Assembly: GCA_958453575.1 (NCBI GenBank)
Contig: CAUDYH010000101.1
Coordinates: forward strand, 1-5,497
Length of the DNA: 5,497 nt
DNA from: an uncultured Collinsella sp.
GTDB lineage: Bacteria; Actinomycetota; Coriobacteriia; Coriobacteriales; Coriobacteriaceae
Direction: 5' to 3'
The notes under the pieces were generated by a model that saw nothing but the letters and a program-made list of their open reading frames with translations, did not search any database and was not told the DNA's origin. A program made the translations under genes and the position numbers. Shown here piece after piece: positions 1 through 5,201 of the stretch; positions within the stretch are counted from its first letter, which is position 1, and the number at the start of each line of letters is the position of its first letter.

Positions 1-349
1 CTCCCTGGGAGCTTGCCTTGACCTGGCTGCCGCCCGAGATGTCGATGTTGCCGTCAGCCCAAATCGCCGCTTCTTCTATCGAGCTTGCTTCTACCTTGCC
101 ACCGCCTTTGATGATCAGGTCACTGCCCGCGGCGACGCCGTAACCTTCGCCTCCTTTAGCGATCACTGTGCCAGAGGAATCGATGGTGGTCTTGCCCTTG
201 GATTGGATGCCTTCGGTACCGCCCGTTGCATTCACGGTGCCCGAGCCCGTGATAGAGAGATCGCCCTTTGCCTCAATTCCGTCGGAAGCAGTGCTTGTGG
301 TGTTCACAGTGCCTGGGCCAGAAATGGAGAGGTCGCCTGTTGATTTAAT
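1..349 (-). repeat. Tandem beta-helix coils in the surface protein
   Basis: Residues 164-187, 188-210, 211-234, 235-258 and 259-279 (cut by the edge) align as successive coils of 24, 23, 24, 24 and at least 21 residues. Each begins with I or V and carries a GDLSI-like strand followed by G-x-G-x-V. The first two are closest, with GDLSISGPGTVN against GDLSITGSGTVN. At the DNA level these two differ mostly at silent positions, so this is an old duplication and not a recent perfect repeat. Confidence 0.75.
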
Positions 350-838
350 TGCATCGGCCTCGGCTGTCACATTGAGCTCATCCGTGCTATTCGAGCTCGT
401 TATGTTCAACTCTGCTTTCTGGCTAGTGCCGTCCTGCGCCTTGATGGCGGCTCCGGTGTAATCAGGCTCGGTTTTCACGGTGTTCTTGCCCTCATAGACA
501 ATGTTGAGCTTGCCTGCAGCCTTGATCTCACCGCCGTTATAGTTGATGAGCTTCATGTCGTCGGCGCCGTCCCAGCTCCAGGTGCCGGCGCCGTCGCCCG
601 CCGCAGTGCCGGCGTTGTACTGGGTGCCGCCAACATCAATCCACTCGGCCGCGAGCGAGATGCTCGGCATGAGCAGCGAGCTCACCGTGAGCGCGCACAC
701 GGCGCCCGCAACGATGCGGCGCGTCACGCGGCGCCAGCTGCCGTGCGCGAGCAGTGCGCGACGGTGCACGTCGGGCTCGACAAAATGGGCTCCTGAGGTT
801 TTATCATTGCGCTTGGGGGTCGTGAACAAGGCGGCCAT
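1..838 (-). CDS. Secreted beta-helix surface protein (carbohydrate-binding-domain type), N-terminal part
   Basis: An open frame reads from an ATG at 838 to the left edge (279 residues, no stop), so this is the N-terminal part of a larger protein. Residues 1-40 form a long, basic N-terminal extension ending in RRVTRR. A hydrophobic segment follows (about 41-63), ending SISLAA before EW, which looks like a Sec signal peptide cleaved near residue 64. The mature start has aromatic and glycine-rich sequence (GTWSWDGADD, then LINYNGGEI). Residues 164-279 are five coils of 23-24 residues with the pattern I-x-[SA]-x-G-D-L-x-I-x-G-x-G-x-V, as expected of a right-handed parallel beta-helix. This resembles proteins annotated as 'carbohydrate-binding domain-containing' (Cthe_2159-like). 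That family link is recalled, not searched. The role is probably surface adhesion or glycan binding; any anchor would lie beyond the edge. ATG 838 is chosen because the purine-rich AGGATGGGAG (844-853) sits 5 bases upstream. In-frame ATGs at 850 and 856 lie inside or before that site. Confidence 0.8.
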   Translation of the reverse strand, partial: MAALFTTPKRNDKTSGAHFVEPDVHRRALLAHGSWRRVTRRIVAGAVCALTVSSLLMPSISLAAEWIDVGGTQYNAGTAAGDGAGTWSWDGADDMKLINYNGGEIKAAGKLNIVYEGKNTVKTEPDYTGAAIKAQDGTSQKAELNITSSNSTDELNVTAEADAIKSTGDLSISGPGTVNTTSTASDGIEAKGDLSITGSGTVNATGGTEGIQSKGKTTIDSSGTVIAKGGEGYGVAAGSDLIIKGGGKVEASSIEEAAIWADGNIDISGGSQVKASSQG

Positions 839-843
839 GGTTA

Positions 844-874
844 CTCCCATCCTCATAGGGCCTATGCGGTTATA
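844..874 (-). promoter_or_regulatory. Candidate promoter, operator-like palindrome and RBS of the surface protein gene
   Basis: Reading the minus strand, a TATAAC candidate -10 element occupies 869-874. The perfect inverted repeat CATAGG-G-CCTATG occupies 854-866. The purine-rich ribosome binding site is at 844-853. The best -35 match 17-18 bases upstream is poor (GCTACA), so the promoter is tentative. A start near 862 would place the palindrome over the transcription start, where a repressor could act. Confidence 0.3.
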
Positions 875-978
875 TCCAGCATATCTGCAGGATGTAGCCG
901 TCGGTAGTGCCGTTTGGAGGGCAAAATGTCCAAAACTTGGGAAGCAATACATCGCGCGCCCGCGCGGTGCCTGGCTTT

Positions 979-1020
979 AAAAGCAAAGCGCGGAGCCGCT
1001 CGATGCGACTCCGCGCTTTG
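979..1020 (-). terminator. Rho-independent terminator of the nucleobase permease gene
   Basis: A perfect 12-bp inverted repeat pairs 984-995 with 1009-1020 (arm CAAAGCGCGGAG). The 13-base loop can add a CGC/GCG pairing. On the minus strand the stem is followed by C then TTTT (979-982), giving a U-rich tail about 26 bases after the permease stop. The plus-strand side has no T run, so the direction is clear. Confidence 0.85.
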
Positions 1021-1045
1021 GTGTTTGGTATTGTGAATCTTGCCC

Positions 1046-2359
1046 TTACGCTACAAAGAAGTAGACGAGGAAGGCGAGGGCTGCAATCCACATGAGCGGC
1101 TTGATCTTGGAGGCCTCGCCCTTAAAGAGCGCGACGATCACGTAGGCGATAAAGCCCAGGCCAATGCCGGCGGAGATGGAGTAGGTGAAGGGCACGCCGG
1201 CGACAATCATGAACGCCGGGAAGCCCTGCGACACGTCGGACCAGTCGATCTCGGAGGCCTCGCTCATCATGAGGTAGCCGACATAGACCAGGGCACCGCA
1301 GGTGGCGGCACTGGAAACGATGGTGACGATGGGGGAGAAGAACGCGGCGAGAATGAACAGCACGCCGGTGGTGACGGAGGTGAGGCCCGTGCGACCACCG
1401 TCGGCGGCGCCGGAAGTGGACTCGACGAAGGTGGTGATGGAGGAGACGCCCATAAAGCCACCGGCAGCGGCGGCCACGGAGTCAACAACCAGGATGGGGC
1501 GGATGTCCTCGACATTGCCGTCCTCGGTCAGGAACTCGCCCTGCTTGGCGACGGCCATCGCGGTGCCCATGGTGTCGAAGAAGTCGCTCATGAGCAGCGA
1601 GAAGGCCACGACGAGCAGCATCGGGTCGGTCAGAACCTTCACGATAGCCATGTTGCCGTCGGCGGTGCTGGCAAACGGGGCGCCGAAGGTCGAGAAATCG
1701 AGCGGGGCGATGAGGCCCTCGGGGGCGTGGGTGACGCCCAGCGGGATGCCGGCGATAACGGCGACGATGATACCGATGAGCAGCGAGCCCGGCACGTTGC
1801 GGGAGGCCAGGGCAACCGTCACGACGATGGAGATGATGCCGACGATAAAGGTGGGGGAGGTGATGTCGCCCAGACCGACGAGTGTGCCGGCGCCAGCGGT
1901 GATAATGCCGGCGTCGCACAGGCCGATCATGGCGATAAACAGGCCCAGACCCACCGAGATGGCGTGGCGCAGGACCACGGGGATGGCGTCCATGATGGCC
2001 TCGCGCAGGCCGCAAAGGACGAGCAGCAAGATGACGATACCCTCGAGGAAGATAACGCTCATGGCGACGTGCCAGTCACCGCCGCACATGGTGGTGGTGA
2101 TGCCCGCGATCATGGCGTTGATGCCCAGGCCTGAAGCGCAGGCGAGCGGGCGGTTTGCGAAGATGCCCATGCAGATGGTCATGATGCCGGCGCCCAGGCA
2201 GGTGGCGCAGGCGAGCGCTCCCGCATCAATGCCAGCGCCCGAGAGCACTGCGGGGTTGACGGCGATGATGTAGGCCATCGCCAGGAATGTTGTCAGTCCA
2301 GCGCGAAGTTCGGTCCCGATTGTGGACTTGCGCTCACTGACGTGAAAAAGTTCGTCCAT
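1046..2359 (-). CDS. NCS2-family (AzgA/PbuG-type) nucleobase permease
   Basis: A 437-residue, almost wholly hydrophobic protein, of normal length for AzgA-type guanine/hypoxanthine/adenine permeases and probably a proton symporter for purine salvage at the cytoplasmic membrane. The N-terminus (T-x-x-T-E-L-R-A-G-L-T-T-F-L-A-M-A-Y-I, about 13-31) is the family signature. Further hallmarks are GLGINA (77-82), GLREAI near 118, SDFFDTMGT (258-266), TTFVESTSGAADGGRTGL (309-326), and PFTYSISAGIGLGF (390-403). Residue 76 is Ser where AzgA relatives usually have Pro in A-P-G-M-G-L-N-A. The start is ATG 2359, preceded by a GGAAAGG-type ribosome site. A GTG at 2404 would add 15 residues that lack family resemblance and would lie very near the likely transcription start. 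The gene is monocistronic, divergent from the deformylase-like gene. The exact substrate (guanine, hypoxanthine, adenine or xanthine) cannot be read from the sequence. Confidence 0.93.
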   Translation of the reverse strand: MDELFHVSERKSTIGTELRAGLTTFLAMAYIIAVNPAVLSGAGIDAGALACATCLGAGIMTICMGIFANRPLACASGLGINAMIAGITTTMCGGDWHVAMSVIFLEGIVILLLVLCGLREAIMDAIPVVLRHAISVGLGLFIAMIGLCDAGIITAGAGTLVGLGDITSPTFIVGIISIVVTVALASRNVPGSLLIGIIVAVIAGIPLGVTHAPEGLIAPLDFSTFGAPFASTADGNMAIVKVLTDPMLLVVAFSLLMSDFFDTMGTAMAVAKQGEFLTEDGNVEDIRPILVVDSVAAAAGGFMGVSSITTFVESTSGAADGGRTGLTSVTTGVLFILAAFFSPIVTIVSSAATCGALVYVGYLMMSEASEIDWSDVSQGFPAFMIVAGVPFTYSISAGIGLGFIAYVIVALFKGEASKIKPLMWIAALAFLVYFFVA

Positions 2360-2377
2360 GCATACCCTTTCCTTGTT

Positions 2378-2420
2378 CGGCCCCGAGTTTAGGCCGATTG
2401 ACACGAACTCATTTACTATA
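2378..2420 (-). promoter_or_regulatory. Permease leader: candidate -10 and small hairpin
   Basis: On the minus strand a TATAGT candidate -10 lies at 2415-2420, which would start transcription near 2408 and give a leader of about 49 bases. In the leader, 2378-2382 and 2392-2396 can form a 5-bp CGGCC/GGCCG stem with a 9-base loop, just upstream of the ribosome binding site. No good -35 is visible. I do not find the conserved core of a purine riboswitch in the leader. Confidence 0.3.
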
Positions 2421-2513
2421 TCGCCTTTACAACCTTGCTGTTCCTCGCATGTTGATGTTCGGCGCTTTGTAACAGACGGACGGTATTTATCGCATGAAAA
2501 TGTGTGGGTACCG

Positions 2514-2547
2514 TATACTTAAGCGGTTACAACGACCCCTATGGAGG
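2514..2547 (+). promoter_or_regulatory. Candidate -10 and RBS of the deformylase-like gene
   Basis: TATACT at 2514-2519 is a good -10 match, but no convincing -35 lies 16-18 bases upstream. A transcript starting near 2526 would have a leader of about 27 bases. GGAGG at 2543-2547 sits 5 bases before ATG 2553. This decides the start against the in-frame ATG at 2541, because that upstream codon directly abuts the ribosome site and has none of its own. Confidence 0.4.
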
Positions 2548-2552
2548 AACGT

Positions 2553-2972
2553 ATGATTAAAGAGCTTTGCCACGACGAGGCTATCCTGTCCCAGCGTTGC
2601 GAGGTTGCGACCGTCGAGGACGAGTCGGTTGCTCAGGACCTGATCGATACCATCAAGTCGCTCGATGATGCCGGCTGCTTGGCCGCCAACCAGATCGGCG
2701 TTACCAAGAAGGTCTGCGTCTACCTGGACGACGCCGGCGAGCCCCACGTGCTCTACAACCCCCGTCTGGTGTTTGGCCTGGGCGCCAGCAAGATGGAGGA
2801 GAGCTGCCTGACGCACGAGGAGGTCACCAAGTCCACGCGCTATATCAAGTGCAAGGTTGCCTTTGACCAGATCGTCGATGGCAAGATGCGCGAGCGCAAG
2901 CAGGACTTTGTGGGCTTCGAGGCGCAGATGGTCCAGCATATGATCGACCACTGTCTTGGAAAGTTGGTCTAA
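2553..2972 (+). CDS. Peptide deformylase-like protein lacking the catalytic glutamate
   Basis: A 139-residue protein matching short, clostridial-type peptide deformylases along its length. Peptide deformylase removes the formyl group from the N-terminal methionine of new proteins using a metal held by one Cys and two His. Motif I is present as GCLAANQ (41-47, Gln47). Motif II is ESCLT (83-87) with metal ligand Cys85, but Ser replaces the usual Gly of EGCLS. Motif III is HMIDH (129-133) in place of HExDH: His129 and His133 remain, but the catalytic Glu is Met130 (codon ATG, 2940-2942). The fold and metal site therefore look intact while general-base catalysis is doubtful. The reading frame is clean, with no frameshift or stop, so it is not a decayed pseudogene. 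It may be a non-catalytic or altered paralogue, with a canonical deformylase elsewhere in the genome (inference). It appears monocistronic, with its own terminator 32 bases downstream. Confidence 0.85.
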   Translation: MIKELCHDEAILSQRCEVATVEDESVAQDLIDTIKSLDDAGCLAANQIGVTKKVCVYLDDAGEPHVLYNPRLVFGLGASKMEESCLTHEEVTKSTRYIKCKVAFDQIVDGKMRERKQDFVGFEAQMVQHMIDHCLGKLV

Positions 2973-2974
2973 GG

Positions 2975-3008
2975 GGACCAAAGCACCGCACTTCGTCTCT
3001 TTTGGTCC
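2975..3008 (+). other. Hairpin overlapping the base of the downstream terminator
   Basis: GGACCAAA (2975-2982) pairs perfectly with TTTGGTCC (3001-3008), with a 18-base loop and a possible extra G-T pair. No T run follows it, so it is not a terminator by itself. Its right arm shares 3005-3008 with the foot of the following terminator stem, so both helices cannot form in full at once. Confidence 0.5.
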
Positions 3009-3046
3009 GGGCGTGACATTGTTGTCATGTCCGGGCTTTTGTGTTT
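3005..3046 (+). terminator. Rho-independent terminator after the deformylase-like gene
   Basis: The segment 3005-3018 pairs with 3023-3036 across a 4-base TTGT loop, forming a 14-bp helix with three G-T pairs. It is followed by TTTTGTGTTT (3037-3046). The stem begins 32 bases after the stop codon of the upstream gene, so it should separate that gene from the bile salt hydrolase gene. Confidence 0.8.
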
Positions 3047-3104
3047 AGCGCCTTTTTGTTTGGTGACAATAACCTTAGCAGGACCGTAAAGCTAGGAGGC
3101 GCTA
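3046..3104 (+). promoter_or_regulatory. Potential ribosome-site-sequestering helix before the bile salt hydrolase gene
   Basis: TAGCGCCTTTT (3046-3056) can pair without a gap with AGGAGGCGCTA (3094-3104): nine Watson-Crick pairs plus two G-T pairs, with a 37-base loop. The right arm contains the whole Shine-Dalgarno AGGAGG (3094-3099) and the first base of the ATG. A transcript starting upstream of 3046, such as readthrough from the preceding gene, would have its ribosome site closed. One starting inside the loop would have it open. A small alternative stem, TAGC (3076-3079) with GCTA (3091-3094), would compete with it. I cannot place a convincing promoter for the hydrolase gene, so the function is inferred. 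Confidence 0.45.
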
Positions 3105-4069
3105 TGTGCACGAGCATTCGATTTACCGATAATTCTGGCCACATGTATCTGGGCCGCAACCTCGACTGGAGCTTTGACTACGGCCAACAGGTTCGCGTGA
3201 TGCCGCGCGGGTTCCACATTCCGTATTCGTTTATCGACGATGCGTCGGCGGCACACGCGGTAATCGGCATGTGCATCGATTACAAGAACTATCCCATGTT
3301 TTTCGACTGTGGTAACGATGCGGGTCTGGCTGTGGCGGGGCTCAACTTTCCCGGCTATGCCGAGTATGCCGAGGGCCCTGTCGACGGCAAGAACAATATC
3401 GCGGCCTATGAGTTTCCCCTGTGGGTGGCAGCGACGTTCTCGACGGTCGATGAGGTCGAGGCCGCGCTGCGCGACACGGTGATTGTCGCCAAATCTGCCG
3501 GAGAGGGGCTGGGCGTGTCGCTGCTCCATTGGATTATCGGCGACAGCCAGCGCAGCATCGTGGTCGAGATGATGGCTGACGGCCTGCATGTATACGACGA
3601 TCCGGTCGACACCCTTGCCAACCAGCCGACCTTCCCGTGGCACATGGAAAACCTGCGCACCTATATCACCGCCACAAGCGATTTTCCGCAGACGGCGACA
3701 TGGCGTGGCGCCGAGCTTAAGCCCTATGGAGCCGGTGCCGGCATGCGCGGCATTCCGGGCGATTGCTATTCGCCGAGCCGTTTTGTAAAGGCGGCGTACC
3801 TCAATGCCAATTACCCGCAAAAGGAGAGCGAGACCGAAAACGTCGTTCGCATGTTCCGCTCGCTCGAGGGCGTGGTGATGATTGAGGGGGCGTCCAGGAT
3901 GGGCGATGGCAAGTTCGAGAAGACTATCTATACCGGATGCTTTAGCGCGCGCACGGGCAATTATTACTACGCGATGTATGGGGATCCGTCGATTCGTTAC
4001 GTGAGCCTGATGGATGCCGAGGGCGCGAGCCCCGATAGGCTCGTGGTTCCCGAGCCGCGTCGTTCGTAG
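3104..4069 (+). CDS. bsh: Bile salt hydrolase (choloylglycine hydrolase family)
   Basis: A 321-residue Ntn hydrolase that cleaves the amide bond of glycine- or taurine-conjugated bile acids in the cytoplasm, releasing free bile acid and amino acid. Met1 must be removed to expose Cys2 as nucleophile, which fixes the start at ATG 3104, with AGGAGG at 3094-3099. An upstream in-frame GTG at 3041 would bury Cys2 and lies in the terminator tail. Expected active-site residues are all present: Cys2, Arg18 and Asp21 (GRNLDW), Asn81 (GLNFPGY), Asn173 (NQPTFPWH) and Arg226 (SPSRFVKAA). Asn81, where penicillin V acylases tend to have Tyr, favours a bile salt hydrolase. The segment GAGMRGIPGD (211-220) includes the loop linked to glycine/taurine preference in lactobacilli; I cannot call the preference. 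There is no signal peptide, as usual for this family. The length is normal. The gene converges on the EamA exporter across a shared terminator. Confidence 0.95.
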   Translation: MCTSIRFTDNSGHMYLGRNLDWSFDYGQQVRVMPRGFHIPYSFIDDASAAHAVIGMCIDYKNYPMFFDCGNDAGLAVAGLNFPGYAEYAEGPVDGKNNIAAYEFPLWVAATFSTVDEVEAALRDTVIVAKSAGEGLGVSLLHWIIGDSQRSIVVEMMADGLHVYDDPVDTLANQPTFPWHMENLRTYITATSDFPQTATWRGAELKPYGAGAGMRGIPGDCYSPSRFVKAAYLNANYPQKESETENVVRMFRSLEGVVMIEGASRMGDGKFEKTIYTGCFSARTGNYYYAMYGDPSIRYVSLMDAEGASPDRLVVPEPRRS

Positions 4070-4092
4070 CCCATAGCTTTACTGCAGTGCAA

Positions 4093-4128
4093 AGCGCCCC
4101 TGCATCTCCTGTGAGGTGCAGGGGCGCT
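4093..4128. terminator. Bidirectional terminator between the bile salt hydrolase and EamA genes
   Basis: A perfect 12-bp inverted repeat, AGCGCCCCTGCA (4093-4104) with TGCAGGGGCGCT (4117-4128), is extended inward by four more pairs (4105-4108 with 4113-4116, one of them G-T) to a 4-base loop. It lies between the two convergent stop codons. T runs are short: TTT on the minus-strand side, and only a distant GGGCTTTA on the plus-strand side. An outer pairing of AGCCCA (4068-4073) with TGGGCT (4135-4140), ending in TTTA, could strengthen plus-strand termination. Confidence 0.7.
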
Positions 4129-4171
4129 GCGACCTGGGCTTTATCCCGCATGCGCCCCGAGAAAATGTCCC

Positions 4172-5083
4172 TTAAGCGCGTGCTGCCTGGGCGATACCGG
4201 CCTTGGTGCTTGCGCGTTTGCCGGCGAGTTCGCAAAAGACCGCGCCGCCGATGATGAGCGCGGCGCCCATGAGGCGGATTGGCGTCATGGTCTCGCCCAA
4301 AAGGACGGCGGAGAACACGACTGCCGAAAGCGGCTCGAGGTAGCCGACAACCGCGACGGTCTGCACGGGCAGCTTGGCGACAGCACTAAAGTAGAGCAGG
4401 CAGCCGATGCCGGTGTTGACGACGCCGAGCATGGCGACGGCGCGCCAATCGATGCCGGCGGCAATGCTGGGGGAGAGGAACGAGGGGGCGCCCTGCGTGA
4501 GGAGCGTAAGGACCAGCGCGGTCATAAAGGCGGCGCTCACCTGGAGCGCGGAGTTTTCGAGGCCTTCGACGTGTGGCGCACCCTTGCTAGCGATGACCAT
4601 CAACGCGTAGCAGAAGGCCGAGGCGATGCCGCAAGCGATACCCGCAATGGGCATATTGCCGCCTAGACCTTGTGCCGCAATGAGAAAGGCGCCGCAGGCA
4701 ACGGCGATAAACCCGGCGATTTTGCCGCCGGTCAGCTTTTCGCCAAAAATGAGCGGGGAGAGGGCCATAACGATGATGGGGCCGCAGTAATACAACAGCG
4801 AGGAGATGCCAACACCGATCGTCTGATAGGCGCGGAACAGGAAAATCCAGCTGGCGCCCAGCGCGGCGCCCGAGACGATGAGCGCTGCGGCCTCACGGGG
4901 GCGAGACGGAGCCTGCAGGTTATGGCGCTTGGTTATGAAGAGGATGGCGGCAAGGGTGAGAGCGCCCAAAAACGTGCGCAGGAGCACGATATCGGAGCTC
5001 GGCAGCGCGATGGCAGCGGCGATGATGCCATTGGAGCCAAACAATAGCAATGCTGCTAAGTACGTAAGCAGTCCGTTGTTCAT
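4172..5083 (-). CDS. EamA/DMT-superfamily transporter
   Basis: A 303-residue membrane protein of usual length for ten-helix, two-repeat EamA (drug/metabolite transporter, RhaT/YdcZ-like) proteins, which typically export amino acids or other small metabolites. The first repeat spans about 3-137 and ends with SPLIFGEKLTGGKIAGFIAV (109-128). The second spans about 146-286 and carries the hallmark YLEPLSAVVFSAVLLGE (248-264) followed by a final helix with GAALIIGG. The two E-containing segments at equivalent places show the internal duplication. The C-terminus is a short basic tail. ATG 5083 has AGGGGA (5093-5098) about 9 bases upstream, and the protein starts directly with the first helix, as normal. 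The substrate cannot be read from the sequence. The gene is divergent from a LysR-type regulator, which probably controls it (inference from layout and from the palindromes between them). Confidence 0.9.
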   Translation of the reverse strand: MNNGLLTYLAALLLFGSNGIIAAAIALPSSDIVLLRTFLGALTLAAILFITKRHNLQAPSRPREAAALIVSGAALGASWIFLFRAYQTIGVGISSLLYYCGPIIVMALSPLIFGEKLTGGKIAGFIAVACGAFLIAAQGLGGNMPIAGIACGIASAFCYALMVIASKGAPHVEGLENSALQVSAAFMTALVLTLLTQGAPSFLSPSIAAGIDWRAVAMLGVVNTGIGCLLYFSAVAKLPVQTVAVVGYLEPLSAVVFSAVLLGETMTPIRLMGAALIIGGAVFCELAGKRASTKAGIAQAARA

Positions 5084-5106
5084 GCGCTGACATCCCCTAT
5101 ATATCC

Positions 5107-5129
5107 GAACATGTTCACTATGGGTGAAC
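5107..5129. promoter_or_regulatory. Overlapping palindromes, LysR-type operator candidate
   Basis: Two inverted repeats share bases: GAACATGTTC (5107-5116, perfect) and GTTCAC-TATGG-GTGAAC (5113-5129, 6-bp arms with a 5-base spacer). The second contains the T-N11-A core typical of LysR-family sites (T5115 to A5127). They lie in the middle of the 118-bp spacer between the divergent exporter and LysR genes. The centre of the second repeat is about 42 bases upstream of the likely LysR transcription start, close to the -35 region. Confidence 0.6.
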
Positions 5130-5150
5130 TGGCTTTAGAAGAAAAGCGAA

Positions 5151-5195
5151 TATAATGCATGGAAAACATGACAAAAACTCATGCAAGGGTGGGGG
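5151..5195 (+). promoter_or_regulatory. Candidate promoter -10 and RBS of the LysR gene
   Basis: TATAAT at 5151-5156 is a perfect -10 sequence, preceded by a poor -35 region that overlaps the palindromes. This is consistent with a regulated, weak promoter. The purine-rich AAGGGTGGGGG (5185-5195) lies 6 bases before GTG 5202 and supports that non-ATG start. Confidence 0.5.
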
Positions 5196-5201
5196 TGTAC
5201 C

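Noticed and set aside
168..980. Two plus-strand open frames (168-461 and 543-980) opposite the surface protein gene
   Set aside because: The minus-strand frame has a signal peptide, ordered coils and a ribosome site. The plus-strand frames have none of these.
1040..2134. Plus-strand 364-codon open frame rich in Gly, Asp and His, opposite the permease gene
   Set aside because: It is antisense to a clear NCS2 permease. Its low-complexity composition is the expected complement of GC-rich hydrophobic codons, and it has no recognisable domain.
1302..2273. Plus-strand 323-codon open frame opposite the permease gene
   Set aside because: It is a second antisense shadow, rich in Met, Pro and Thr, with no domain and no ribosome site, in the same region as the real gene.
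2360..2440. Purine riboswitch upstream of the nucleobase permease
   Set aside because: The leader is only about 50 bases from the candidate -10 to the start, and I find neither the three-way-junction arms nor the conserved core sequences. Only a 5-bp hairpin is present.
3041..3103. GTG at 3041 as an earlier start of the bile salt hydrolase
   Set aside because: It would bury the catalytic Cys2, lies in the terminator's T-rich tail, and lacks a ribosome binding site.
2973..3103. Promoter for the bile salt hydrolase, with TTGTCA at 3022-3027 as -35
   Set aside because: No acceptable -10 lies 16-18 bases downstream, and the match is inside the terminator stem.
3092..3820. Minus-strand 242-codon open frame opposite the bile salt hydrolase gene
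   Set aside because: The plus strand encodes every active-site residue of the hydrolase. The antisense frame shows no family resemblance.
3942..4235. Minus-strand 97-codon open frame spanning the end of the hydrolase gene and the terminator
   Set aside because: It is Arg-rich shadow coding that crosses a strong terminator and overlaps two well-supported genes.
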